Below, one piece after another: positions 1 through 8,161 of a stretch of 47,382 nucleotides of DNA. Position 1 is the first letter of the stretch; each line of letters begins with the position of its first letter. The notes beneath the pieces were generated by a model. The model did not search any database. It had not been told where the DNA came from and saw nothing but the letters and a program-made list of their open reading frames with translations. Made by a program: the position numbers and the translations under genes. This stretch comes from a virus. The stretch covers positions 1 through 47,382 of the IMG/VR virus record IMGVR_UViG_3300021375_000048; one strand, given 5' to 3'.

Positions 1-71
1 TTTATGGTCACTACCTATTGACCTAGATAAAATTGGGGTAAGGCCTCACTAGAAGGACACGGTGTAAAGAA

Positions 72-85
72 TAGGGTATTCCCTA
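72..85. other. Small stem-loop downstream of the terminator
   Basis: AGGG (73-76) pairs with CCCT (81-84) around a TATT loop, with one extra T-A pair outside. It lies in the 112 bases beyond the gp23 terminator, where I see no gene. It has no U-tract and its function is unknown. Confidence 0.25.
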
Positions 86-112
86 GACATTGAACGATTA
101 AAGTCACTGAAT

Positions 113-141
113 AAAAAAAAGGGGTCATAAAGACCCCTTTT
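113..141 (-). terminator. Rho-independent terminator after gp23
   Basis: GGGGTC (121-126) and GACCCC (132-137) form a perfect stem around the loop ATAAA. Flanking A and T runs extend the stem. On the minus strand the hairpin is followed by eight U residues. It lies 20 bases past the gp23 stop codon and closes the late head operon. The A/T tracts on both sides mean it could also stop plus-strand transcription. Confidence 0.93.
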
Positions 142-160
142 AAATGAACTACTAAAATTC

Positions 161-1456
161 TTATAGAATGTTAGAAACTGCCATTTTTCTGAAGTACTGG
201 TTAGTACCTGCAGAAGCAAGACCGTTTGGTGGTGTTGAACCAACAAAAGGATTACTTACCATACCATATCTAGTTTTGAAACCGATTTTTGGTTGGAAAG
301 TATTCTCACCAACTGCACGAACCATTTGTAATGGAACGTATGGGCAATAGAATAAACCAGCGTCATAAGGATTTGAACCTCTATAACCTACAGTCATGTA
401 ATCAGAAGAAGCATATGGGTCTATATAGACTTTAACTCTTCCGTTTAATGTACCAGCAAAAGTATTACCAGTATCATCAACATTTAATGTAGTGTTAAGA
501 GCAGGTGTATAATCTAATACACCAGCCATTGATAATGCAGAAGCAACATCAGAAGAACATAGGATAAAGTTTCCTTTCCCTCTTCTTGTTTCTTTTGCGA
601 TTACATTAGCTTCTCTTTCTATTTGGAACAATAGTCCTTTGAACTTCTCAACAGACCATCTACCGTTAGCATCAACATCTAAGTTGAATGTACCAGCAGA
701 AGCAGTAGCAGCCGCACCAGTTTTAGCCTGGTTGTTAACTCCTCTGATTACTTCTCTGTTGATTTCAGCAAGTATTTCTGATGAAAGAATATTTGCAAGT
801 TCTGACTCAGCGTCAAGACCATGAATTGCTTTAAGGTCTTGTGCAAGTTCTAATGTGTATTCTGCTTTTAATGCTCTGGAAACTGCAGTCACGGTAGCTT
901 TTTCAATTGAGAAACTCATTTCTGCGAAATGATTACCGGCAGCATCACCAAGTGCTTCTGCACTTGCTGTTGACATACCTGTTTCTGTTTGAGAAGCATA
1001 TGAACCGTTAAACGGGTCGCCTGAATGGTCTGTACCTAGTGGGCCGTCGACATCCTGTGGGTTTGCAGAAAAACCAGTTCTAGCTTCGTTATGTAAAGCT
1101 TCTGAATTAGCAGTTCTTGCAAGTGTAGGATAGTCTGAGTATCTTGCTTTCATAGCAAAGATAAGACCTGTTGGGCCAGTCATTGGCTGAACACCACAAA
1201 TGTCGTAAGCAACGAGATTTGGCATAGCACGTCTTACTAGGGAGATTAAAATCGGGTCCCAGTTAGATATCGCACTTCCAGTAGCATTTAAAGGTGCTGC
1301 TTCGTCAAGAGTAGCTCTATCTTCTTTAAGAGCTTTTTCTTGGTTTTCTAAGATTACAGCAGTGACAGCCTTCTTGTAGTTATCCTCGATTTTTGGCAAA
1401 TCGGAATGTTCTAGAATTGGACTCCACTTTTCTTGTAAGTTTTCTGATAAAAACAT
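161..1456 (-). CDS. 23: Major capsid protein gp23 (T4-like)
   Basis: The main shell protein of the T4-like head (HK97 fold). It is assembled as a prohead precursor and trimmed by the gp21 protease. The 431-aa product is shorter than T4 gp23 (521 aa), as is usual in marine relatives. The N-terminus (WSPILEHSDLP...) and the later NWDPILISLVRRAMPNL segment are typical of the family. An L-D-E motif at residues 50-52, just before AAPLNATG, fits the gp21 cleavage rule (hydrophobic-x-Glu), so removal of a propeptide of about 52 residues is expected. The ribosome site AAGGAAAAATAAA precedes the ATG. There is no separate late promoter in the 17-base gap from gp22, so it probably shares the gp22 promoter. 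The last gene of the block. Confidence 0.97.
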   Translation of the reverse strand: MFLSENLQEKWSPILEHSDLPKIEDNYKKAVTAVILENQEKALKEDRATLDEAAPLNATGSAISNWDPILISLVRRAMPNLVAYDICGVQPMTGPTGLIFAMKARYSDYPTLARTANSEALHNEARTGFSANPQDVDGPLGTDHSGDPFNGSYASQTETGMSTASAEALGDAAGNHFAEMSFSIEKATVTAVSRALKAEYTLELAQDLKAIHGLDAESELANILSSEILAEINREVIRGVNNQAKTGAAATASAGTFNLDVDANGRWSVEKFKGLLFQIEREANVIAKETRRGKGNFILCSSDVASALSMAGVLDYTPALNTTLNVDDTGNTFAGTLNGRVKVYIDPYASSDYMTVGYRGSNPYDAGLFYCPYVPLQMVRAVGENTFQPKIGFKTRYGMVSNPFVGSTPPNGLASAGTNQYFRKMAVSNIL

Positions 1457-1473
1457 TTTATTTTTCCTTTAAA

Positions 1474-2814
1474 TTAACCTAATGGTTTTAGTTTTGATAA
1501 TGCGTTAGCATAAGTTGCGATTTCAGGTGCAAGTGTTGGTTCGTCTGATTCCTCAGAGATAACTCCTGTTCCTTCTTCAACAACTGTATCTTCAATTAGT
1601 TTCTCACCGTCTACAGGGAAGTATGCATTTTTAACTTCAGAAACTTTCTCAGCGAAATCTTCTGCGTCTTTAAAGTCTACTCCTTCTGCAAGAGAAACTA
1701 ATTTCTCTGTTTGTGATTCGGTTAGGTCTTCACAGGCCTTCGTAATCACGTTTGCTCTTTTGAGTGTATCCAACTCTTCAGTGATGTCCATATTTCTATT
1801 TACTTCACCGTCAAGTTTTTGTTCCATCTCATCGAGACGATTTGCGAGTTCATCAATAACATCGTACTTATCTTCAGGGACATCAACATAATGTTCTACG
1901 AACAATGTTTTTAATCCTTCGATAAAGTTTTCAGTCATTTCTGACCTCAAACCTCTTTCTATTGCAAGTTCGTTTTCTTTCGTCCACTCTTCTGCACAAT
2001 ATGTTAAGTATTTGTCAACACCTTCCGATAGGTCGGTTTTAACTTTCTCAACTGAGGTTTTTAATTCTTCTGAGTACTGAGACTCCAACTCTTCTTTAAT
2101 CTCTGCAACTTTTGAAGTCACTGCAGCCTTAAAGATTGTTTTCGCCTTTTCAGCATTTTCTTCTGAAAGGTCTAAAGATTCTGAAATTTTAGATAGGTCG
2201 TCATCTATTTCGATTTCAACTAAAGAAGACTCAAGTTCTGTAGATACTTCTTCATCTACTTCCACTTCTACTTCTTCTTCAACTTCTTCGTCTTTCTTTT
2301 TAGACATTTTGCCATAAGTTTCTGCAACTTCTTCTTCAGTCATAGACTTTAAAGATTCTACTACTTTTCTTGCAACTTCTGCCTTTGTCAAACTCTCGTC
2401 AACTTCCTCTTCAGATATTGTTCCCAATACTGATTGGATTTCTTCCTTAGTCATTTCCTTCATGTTGTTGACGATAGCCTTGATTGATTCCATTTTTGAA
2501 GATTTTACTTCGTCTTTTTTAGACTCTTCTTCATCTTCTGAAACTTTTTTCAATTTAGGTTGACTATCAGCTTTTCCAGCATTTTTCTGTTGAGCGTCAC
2601 CACTGACTGACTTAACATTTTCTGCTTTCTTTACTGAGTCAACTGCTTTGTCAACAGGATTTTCTTCAGGTTTAACGACTTCAACTTTTCCTGACTCTAT
2701 TGACTCAGCATCAGATGAACCTTGTTTGACTGGTTTAGTGTCGCCTTTTTCAGCACCGTCATGAGGTTGTTTTACCTCTTCGATACTTTCTAGGTTATTT
2801 TCTAACTCTGCCAT
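1474..2814 (-). CDS. 22: Prohead scaffold/core protein gp22
   Basis: Internal scaffold of the prohead core, degraded by gp21 during maturation. I call it from its position between gp21 and gp23 and from its composition: long Glu/Lys-rich helical and coiled-coil segments. At 446 aa it is much longer than T4 gp22 (269 aa). The extra length is an N-terminal low-complexity acidic/basic half (about residues 1-210) with two related MTKEEI/MTEEEV units and a run of alternating Glu and Val. The C-terminal half (about 220-430) carries the regular helical pattern. The start has a good site (AGGAGAAAAAA) and a late promoter box about 40 bases upstream. Confidence 0.88.
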   Translation of the reverse strand: MAELENNLESIEEVKQPHDGAEKGDTKPVKQGSSDAESIESGKVEVVKPEENPVDKAVDSVKKAENVKSVSGDAQQKNAGKADSQPKLKKVSEDEEESKKDEVKSSKMESIKAIVNNMKEMTKEEIQSVLGTISEEEVDESLTKAEVARKVVESLKSMTEEEVAETYGKMSKKKDEEVEEEVEVEVDEEVSTELESSLVEIEIDDDLSKISESLDLSEENAEKAKTIFKAAVTSKVAEIKEELESQYSEELKTSVEKVKTDLSEGVDKYLTYCAEEWTKENELAIERGLRSEMTENFIEGLKTLFVEHYVDVPEDKYDVIDELANRLDEMEQKLDGEVNRNMDITEELDTLKRANVITKACEDLTESQTEKLVSLAEGVDFKDAEDFAEKVSEVKNAYFPVDGEKLIEDTVVEEGTGVISEESDEPTLAPEIATYANALSKLKPLG

Positions 2815-2853
2815 TTTTTTCTCCTGTTTAGTTTCTAATTGAACTACTTAATT

Positions 2854-2861
2854 TATTTATA
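2854..2861 (-). promoter_or_regulatory. T4-type late promoter (gp22-gp23)
   Basis: Reads TATAAATA on the minus strand, in the gap just after the gp21 stop. It is 39 bases from the gp22 start, leaving room for a leader with a ribosome site. The sequence matches the known T4 late -10 box, which is read by gp55-type sigma with the sliding clamp. Confidence 0.82.
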
Positions 2862-2863
2862 TA

Positions 2864-3517
2864 TTATAGGTTCTCAACGAACTTTTTCCAAAGGTTTAAT
2901 TTGGTTTCTTCGAGTTGATTTAGAGATGCAGTCCTTAATTCTTTCTGCATTTTCTCCATTTCTACTGCCTTTAATATACCATTCTCCATCACCCATTCAA
3001 CACCTTCCATGATTCCTTCAACGAAGGCCTCAGGTGCAGAAGGGTCTGCAACGATATCACCTGCAGTTGCAAGTTGAAAATCGTCTTTCACGTATTGAGC
3101 ACCACCTTTTTGTTCTAGTGAACCTAGTCCTCTTGATGAAACTCCAAGTTTTGCACCGTCATCAATCAAATTTCTTACGATTTGACCATTTGGTGTACTT
3201 AAAATCTTTGCTTTACCCACATAATTGTTTCCATCTTCTTCTAAAGATGTAATCATATGTGAAACTTTGTCTAAATTGATTGTCGGGCCATCAGGATGTC
3301 CTAACTCTCCGAAAGCACGTTTTTTTTCTACGAATTCTTTAACATATCTGTTAACTTCCTTCTTCATGACTTCTTTAGGATAAACTCTACCGTTTCTGTT
3401 TTTAATTTCAGATTGCATAAAAATACCTTCAATAAAGTATTCCTTTTCACCCTTTTCGTTTTGTTCTATGATTACAGGTTGAACTGCGTAATCATTAAAC
3501 TCTGATATTAATTTCAT
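2864..3517 (-). CDS. 21: Prohead core protease gp21
   Basis: Serine protease of the T4 prohead family (MEROPS S80 type) that cleaves scaffold and capsid proteins before DNA packaging. Its 217 aa match T4 gp21 (212 aa). Likely catalytic residues are His74 in GELGHPDGP and Ser127 or Ser128 in KLGVSSRGLG, both in the conserved contexts. The N-terminal IEGIFMQSEIKNRNGRVYP segment is characteristic. The start overlaps the end of the upstream gene by 23 bases and has its own site (GAGGAAATTATCA), so translation is probably coupled. Confidence 0.95.
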   Translation of the reverse strand: MKLISEFNDYAVQPVIIEQNEKGEKEYFIEGIFMQSEIKNRNGRVYPKEVMKKEVNRYVKEFVEKKRAFGELGHPDGPTINLDKVSHMITSLEEDGNNYVGKAKILSTPNGQIVRNLIDDGAKLGVSSRGLGSLEQKGGAQYVKDDFQLATAGDIVADPSAPEAFVEGIMEGVEWVMENGILKAVEMEKMQKELRTASLNQLEETKLNLWKKFVENL

Positions 3518-3794
3518 TGATAATTTCCTCTATTTTTGTATCCTTTTCAATCAAATCTTTCATTACATAACGGATATTGTTAAATTCTTTTTCTGCATCT
3601 TTTAAACTTTTAAAAGATTCGTTTAATGTATTTCCATCTATAGATATTTTTATATCTTTTTTCAGACTAGAAAACACCACATTAAACCTTTGTTCTCCTA
3701 TTTCAACGAAGTTTCTTTTAACTTCAAATGAATTTAAAGGAATATCTTTACGAGATTCATTTAATTCAGTTAAAACAGAAGAGAAACTTTTCAT
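3495..3794 (-). CDS. Small prohead core protein (gp68-like by position)
   Basis: A 99-aa charged protein, mostly helical after residue 55 (KSLKDAEKEFNNIRYVMKDL...). T4 order is 20-67-68-21-22-23, and this gene occupies the gp68 place. That gene encodes a small core protein influencing head shape. The function is assigned by position and size; sequence similarity to T4 gp68 (141 aa) is not obvious by eye. Its ATG overlaps the stop of the previous gene (TAATG), and its own end overlaps gp21, so the three small head genes look translationally coupled. Confidence 0.62.
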   Translation of the reverse strand: MKSFSSVLTELNESRKDIPLNSFEVKRNFVEIGEQRFNVVFSSLKKDIKISIDGNTLNESFKSLKDAEKEFNNIRYVMKDLIEKDTKIEEIINEINIRV

Positions 3795-3973
3795 TACTCG
3801 CCTGTTGGTTCAGTTGAAGGTGCATCTACCCAGTCTACTTGCATTTCAACTCTTTTCATATCAACTGCATCTGCAGCCTTCTGTTTAATACCTTGACCAA
3901 TACTATCTTTAGCATCGTTCAATTGACCTTGTTCTATTTGGTCTACAATTTGTTTTGCGATTTCACTACTCAT
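3794..3973 (-). CDS. Short acidic prohead core protein (gp67-like by position)
   Basis: A 59-aa reading frame filling the gap between portal and the gp68-like gene. It starts MSSEIAKQIVDQIEQGQL and ends DAPSTEPTGE. It begins 3 bases downstream of the gp20 stop, and its TAA overlaps the next ATG (TAATG). It is acidic and helical at the N-terminus, as expected for T4 gp67 (a short core protein at this locus). Assignment to gp67 is by synteny and size only. It is a real gene judging by the perfect junctions on both sides. Confidence 0.68.
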   Translation of the reverse strand: MSSEIAKQIVDQIEQGQLNDAKDSIGQGIKQKAADAVDMKRVEMQVDWVDAPSTEPTGE

Positions 3974-3975
3974 TA

Positions 3976-5508
3976 TTAGAATCCTCCGAAGTCATCATTA
4001 TCTTCACCACCTTCTTCTTTTTCGGTGTTGATTTGTTTATCAATTATTTTTATATCCTCATCTGATTGCATTAAAACATATTTTCTAACCCAATCTTTAG
4101 AGTAATACTGTCCAACATATTCTGATACCTGTCCAAGAGTGTCTATTCTCTCTTTTAGTATCTCTGCATCCTTTAACTCTGTAAAATGGTTGTCGGTTGC
4201 AAATTGAAACTGAACAAATTCCTTTACTGCACTATCATACTCTTCTGCATTGATTATCTCTTTTAGAACTAATTGTGTTCTAAGGATATCAATAAAGACT
4301 CTAGAGAACTTCTTCTGAAGTCTGTTAGTGAACTTATTAAACTTAAGTTCATCTCTATTAATCTCTGAAGCACGACCCATGTTAAAACCATTATCAGCCT
4401 CCATTCTAGAAGCAGGAACATTAAGAGACTGATATAACTTCTTCTTGAAGTATTCTATATCGTCTATATCTGCAAGGTTTTGTCCACCAGGCAATGTACT
4501 AATTTCTGTTCCTCTACCACCTTCCCTTCTCGGCAACCAAAAATCTTCTAACATACTCATATGTTTTCTATCATCTTTGATTTCACCAGTATCTGCATTG
4601 TAAACAAGTTTATTCTTATACTTGTTCATTGTCTCTGCAAGGTACTGTTCTGCCTTTGCTTTTGGAAGGTTTCCTACATCAATGTAGAATATTCTTCTTT
4701 CAGGAGCCCTTGATATACGATATATAACAAGTGCATCTTCCATCATTGATAACTGATTTGCAGTCTTCAATGCTTTATGCAAATACCCGATTACAACATT
4801 CTTAGTGTAATCAAGAAGACCTGAAGTAGTATATGATACAGCCTCAGGTGCAATTTTAACTGTTGTTCCTTCTGTTGCAGAAGATTTATCGAATCCTCTG
4901 TCATTAAACATATAGAACTCTTCTACCTTTTTAACTCTTTCTATTTGAGTTTTAGGGTCTTTATCTTTCTCAACATGTCTAACTTTTTTAATTTTTAATG
5001 GGTCTACGTTTCTTAAGTCGACTATACCTAACTTAGGTCTTTTAGAGTCAACGACTTTATGGAAATATATTCTTCCATCTACGTACCATTTTCTGAATAT
5101 TTCATGAGAGTTCTGATTGAACTTCATCATTCCTAAGATGTGATTAAACTCGTCTTGTATCTTACCTTTGATACTATCAGAGAGTTTAACATCTCTGAGG
5201 TCGAGTGTCACAATCTTATCTGAAACATCAGATGTGATACACTCATTAACTATATCTTCGATTGCAGAGTCACACTCTGGCACCAAAGAAGTTTCACGAT
5301 ATCTGCGAATGAGTTCTGCCTCATTCTTAATACCACCTTCCATGTCAACATAGGCACCATAAGCACCACCTGCAACATATCCAGCCTGTTGTTGTATAAC
5401 GGGTGTACCGTCATCATCAACTGGCGGCACAAATGACTTAGCATTCGGTGCCTCCGTATTTCTTAACTCGTCTTTTTTACGAGTAATTTCGTACCCAAAT
5501 AATTCCAT
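3976..5508 (-). CDS. 20: Portal vertex protein gp20
   Basis: Dodecameric portal at the unique head vertex: nucleates prohead assembly, is the channel for DNA packaging and joins the neck. The 510 aa compare with 524 in T4 gp20. Recognisable segments are ELIRRYRETSLVPECDSAIED near residue 65, WYVDGRIYFHKVVD, the long helix region around EDALVIYRISRAPERRIFYIDVGNLP, and the acidic C-terminus EGGEDNDDFGGF. The ATG lies only 5 bases from a TATAAATA box, so the mRNA probably has almost no leader. Confidence 0.97.
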   Translation of the reverse strand: MELFGYEITRKKDELRNTEAPNAKSFVPPVDDDGTPVIQQQAGYVAGGAYGAYVDMEGGIKNEAELIRRYRETSLVPECDSAIEDIVNECITSDVSDKIVTLDLRDVKLSDSIKGKIQDEFNHILGMMKFNQNSHEIFRKWYVDGRIYFHKVVDSKRPKLGIVDLRNVDPLKIKKVRHVEKDKDPKTQIERVKKVEEFYMFNDRGFDKSSATEGTTVKIAPEAVSYTTSGLLDYTKNVVIGYLHKALKTANQLSMMEDALVIYRISRAPERRIFYIDVGNLPKAKAEQYLAETMNKYKNKLVYNADTGEIKDDRKHMSMLEDFWLPRREGGRGTEISTLPGGQNLADIDDIEYFKKKLYQSLNVPASRMEADNGFNMGRASEINRDELKFNKFTNRLQKKFSRVFIDILRTQLVLKEIINAEEYDSAVKEFVQFQFATDNHFTELKDAEILKERIDTLGQVSEYVGQYYSKDWVRKYVLMQSDEDIKIIDKQINTEKEEGGEDNDDFGGF

Positions 5509-5513
5509 ACTAA

Positions 5514-5521
5514 TATTTATA
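5514..5521 (-). promoter_or_regulatory. T4-type late promoter immediately before gp20
   Basis: TATAAATA on the minus strand, followed by TTAGT and then the gp20 ATG. With the usual late-promoter geometry, transcription would begin at or next to the start codon. A small hairpin (ACCAC/GTGGT, 5521-5536) touches its upstream edge. Confidence 0.8.
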
Positions 5522-5551
5522 CCACCTAAATGTGGTGATATTCACAACTAT

Positions 5552-6049
5552 TTACTTAACTCTATCCCAATGCGAGTATGAGAATGTGACTTCAAATGTT
5601 TCTAAAGCGGAAGCCTCATCACTTGATAAAGCAATACCTGAAACTACACTTGGGAAAATGTTGAAGAACTCATATCTTGCAAGGACGGAGTCATCTTTAT
5701 GCAACTGTTCAACAAATGCACGAGATAATAAGTAATCTGTATTCGTAGCTGCATCGGTTGTTGTTAGTGAAGCGATATCTTCTTGCCATGCCTCTAAAGC
5801 AGTTCTAGAAGAAAACTCTACATCATTAATTAAAGTCACTGTCCAGTCGTCAAATGTTCTATCTCCTGCGAGTTTTAGATTTTGACCTCTGAAAGGTACT
5901 GAAATTACACCTATATTACCAGCAGGAATCTGAGCAGCAGAACATAAAAATTCTATCTTTTCACCACTTCTAGGGATAAAGACTCTATATCTGTTTGCAC
6001 GAGGGCCACCACCGATTAATTGTGCTTTAAATTGGTCTATTGTTGCCAT
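5552..6049 (-). CDS. 19: Tail tube protein gp19
   Basis: Forms the inner tube of the contractile tail through which DNA passes. The 165 aa match T4 gp19 (163 aa). The N-terminus (IDQFKAQLIGGGPRANRYRVFIP) and the later FRGQNLKLAGDRTFDDWTVTLINDVEFSSRTALEAW region are the classic tube-family pattern. Ribosome site CAGGAGTATATAA. It follows the sheath gene by 13 bases with no promoter between them, so sheath and tube are co-transcribed. Confidence 0.97.
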   Translation of the reverse strand: MATIDQFKAQLIGGGPRANRYRVFIPRSGEKIEFLCSAAQIPAGNIGVISVPFRGQNLKLAGDRTFDDWTVTLINDVEFSSRTALEAWQEDIASLTTTDAATNTDYLLSRAFVEQLHKDDSVLARYEFFNIFPSVVSGIALSSDEASALETFEVTFSYSHWDRVK

Positions 6050-6062
6050 TTATATACTCCTG

Positions 6063-8084
6063 TTATACTGCACTATAAATTTCTTCAAACTCAACCCCTG
6101 ACCTTGCAGCCACGAAGTTAAGAGTGATGAAGTTGATTGATTTAGCAGGTTTTACAAAGATTGAACATACGAATTCGTTTCTATCAATCACTGTATCAGT
6201 ATTGTTTGTTTCGTCACAAATTACTGAGAAGTCTACTAAACCTCTTCTATTTTTAACATCTCTTAAGAAAGGTTCTACAGCACTTCTAAATTGAGCTCTT
6301 GTGAATGCGTCATTAAATTCAAAGAGTTGTGATTTAGCAGCAGTTGCAATTGCCTTTTCTAATACTATAAACAATCTTCTTACATTCACTCTGTCGAATG
6401 CAGAAGGACTTGTTAATGCAGTTTTATCTCCGAACAATACTGTTCCTTGACCTGCAAATGTGACTATTGGGTTGATTCTTGCACGATATAAGTCGTCTCT
6501 TGAAGACTTCTTAGGGTTAAATGCAAGTTTAGTAATACCTAAGTATTGACCTCTTGTGAATCCTGCAGGTGAGAACCATGCATCACTTAATAGGTCTGAC
6601 CTTGCCATAATACCTGCAGTGTGTCCATTTCCTGGCACCCAACAGTATTTGTCATTAAATCTGTCGTATTGATATACCCAACCACTGTCTAATACTGCGT
6701 ATGAAGAACTTGTGACTGATGAATAGTCTGTTTTAACATTAGAAACCTGAGTAGACTCTAATGCAACATTTACTATAGATGTTTTTCTAGGTGAAGCAAC
6801 AACTATACAGTCTTTTCTATTTTCACAAAGTAATATTAATTCATTTAATATTGTATTGTGGTCTGTAATTGTGTCTTGTTCTGTTCCACTACCATTATCA
6901 GTTCTTGCAGAACCCATAAGAATTAAAGAGATGTCTATTGTTTCTGCATCTCCGAAGTGTGTTGAATAAGCGTCTGTTTTTTGTCCTGCAGTTCCTAGTC
7001 TACCGTTAGCACCACCACCAAGTGATACTGTAAGTGGTAAAGCAGGTTGTCCGAATGCAGTTCCACCAGCAACTGTTGCAAGTGTTCTTGATTCTGTTGC
7101 ACTTGCGTGTGTTGATGTAGAATGTCCTGACCAATAAACATAGTCTGAACCTCTTGCAATTACATCTCTGTAATAGTTAGAACGACCTTGTTCATCTTTA
7201 GCGTCTGAAGCCTGTGATACAAAACCATATGTTTCTAAAACTTCGCCTGGGACACCAGTAATCGCACCGTCTTCATCTGTGACAACGATATGACACTCGT
7301 CATTTGTTGCACCTGCCTTAACTGCGTTTGCAGAAGAGCCTGGTGCCTTATCAAATAAACTGTAGTGTTTCCAAAATCTGTCTATATTTACACCATCACC
7401 AACTACTGTTGTTAAACCTGTTTTTGTAGGTGTTCCGATTGATTCTATTGTTATAGAAGCATCATCGGGTGCTGTAAGAACTTTATATTCCTGACTATGG
7501 TTTGCAAATTTTATTATGTCTCCAACCTGAAATACTGAATTACCAGCGTCTACTGGAATTGTTGTTGTTCCTACTGCAAGGTCGACTGGGTTTGAATCCC
7601 CATCTAAACTGTTTGTTGCAGTGACAACATCATTGTAATATGCGTTTGAAGAACCACAAAGTTCCACTTTAAGTGAATTACCTAAAACCCCTGCATATTT
7701 TGCTATGAATGTACCTACTGTTGCAGCCTGAGAACCATCTCTATAGGTCTCTATATACTCTTCATTGTTTTTTAGAAGAGATGTTGAAGCTGAACTTGCG
7801 TTAGCAGAATACAATCCTGTTGAATTTAATCTTACCACTCTCAATGAAGAACCATATTTTAGGAAAGATTCTGCAGTGTAATAATCTTCTGAACCTGCGT
7901 CTGTATTTGCAGGGTTTCCGAACACACTGTTTAAACCTTTTGAATCTGAAACTGTTATTACTTCATCAACAGGGCCCCATTGAAATGAACCTGCGAAAGC
8001 ACCTGTAGTGCTTGAAACTGCTGGTACAACATTTGTAAGGTCGACTTCTTTGACCTGTACGCCTGGTGATACTTGAAATGCCAT
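6063..8084 (-). CDS. 18: Contractile tail sheath protein gp18
   Basis: Outer sheath subunit that contracts at infection. Its 673 aa match T4 gp18 (659 aa). The N-terminus VSPGVQVKEVDLTNVVPAVS and GAFAGSFQWGPVDEVI, and the conserved C-terminal part (PIVTFAGQGTVLFGDKT, NVRRLFIVLEKAI, FEFNDAFTRAQFRSAVEPFL), identify it clearly. The middle (about residues 110-380) is the variable domain insertion. A late promoter lies about 41 bases upstream, with AGGAGAAAAGT before the ATG. Confidence 0.98.
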   Translation of the reverse strand: MAFQVSPGVQVKEVDLTNVVPAVSSTTGAFAGSFQWGPVDEVITVSDSKGLNSVFGNPANTDAGSEDYYTAESFLKYGSSLRVVRLNSTGLYSANASSASTSLLKNNEEYIETYRDGSQAATVGTFIAKYAGVLGNSLKVELCGSSNAYYNDVVTATNSLDGDSNPVDLAVGTTTIPVDAGNSVFQVGDIIKFANHSQEYKVLTAPDDASITIESIGTPTKTGLTTVVGDGVNIDRFWKHYSLFDKAPGSSANAVKAGATNDECHIVVTDEDGAITGVPGEVLETYGFVSQASDAKDEQGRSNYYRDVIARGSDYVYWSGHSTSTHASATESRTLATVAGGTAFGQPALPLTVSLGGGANGRLGTAGQKTDAYSTHFGDAETIDISLILMGSARTDNGSGTEQDTITDHNTILNELILLCENRKDCIVVASPRKTSIVNVALESTQVSNVKTDYSSVTSSSYAVLDSGWVYQYDRFNDKYCWVPGNGHTAGIMARSDLLSDAWFSPAGFTRGQYLGITKLAFNPKKSSRDDLYRARINPIVTFAGQGTVLFGDKTALTSPSAFDRVNVRRLFIVLEKAIATAAKSQLFEFNDAFTRAQFRSAVEPFLRDVKNRRGLVDFSVICDETNNTDTVIDRNEFVCSIFVKPAKSINFITLNFVAARSGVEFEEIYSAV

Positions 8085-8125
8085 ACTTTTCTCCTGTTAA
8101 TGTAAAAAGTTTGTTTTACTTGATA

Positions 8126-8133
8126 TATTTATA
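8126..8133 (-). promoter_or_regulatory. T4-type late promoter before gp18
   Basis: TATAAATA on the minus strand within the 77-base gap between the gp17 stop and the gp18 start. It should drive the abundantly needed sheath and tube genes. Confidence 0.82.
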
Positions 8134-8161
8134 ACTTTAATAACTCTAACAATATATTTAT

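Noticed and set aside
49-246. 65-codon minus-strand frame at the gp23 end
   Set aside because: It overlaps the gp23 C-terminus and the terminator in another frame and shows no coding features.
5521-5536. ACCAC/GTGGT hairpin as a terminator after gp19
   Set aside because: The stem is only 5 bp and is followed by the late promoter rather than a U-tract.
8102-8119. GTAAAA/TTTTAC hairpin between gp17 and gp18
   Set aside because: It is an all-A/T weak stem likely by chance in this composition.
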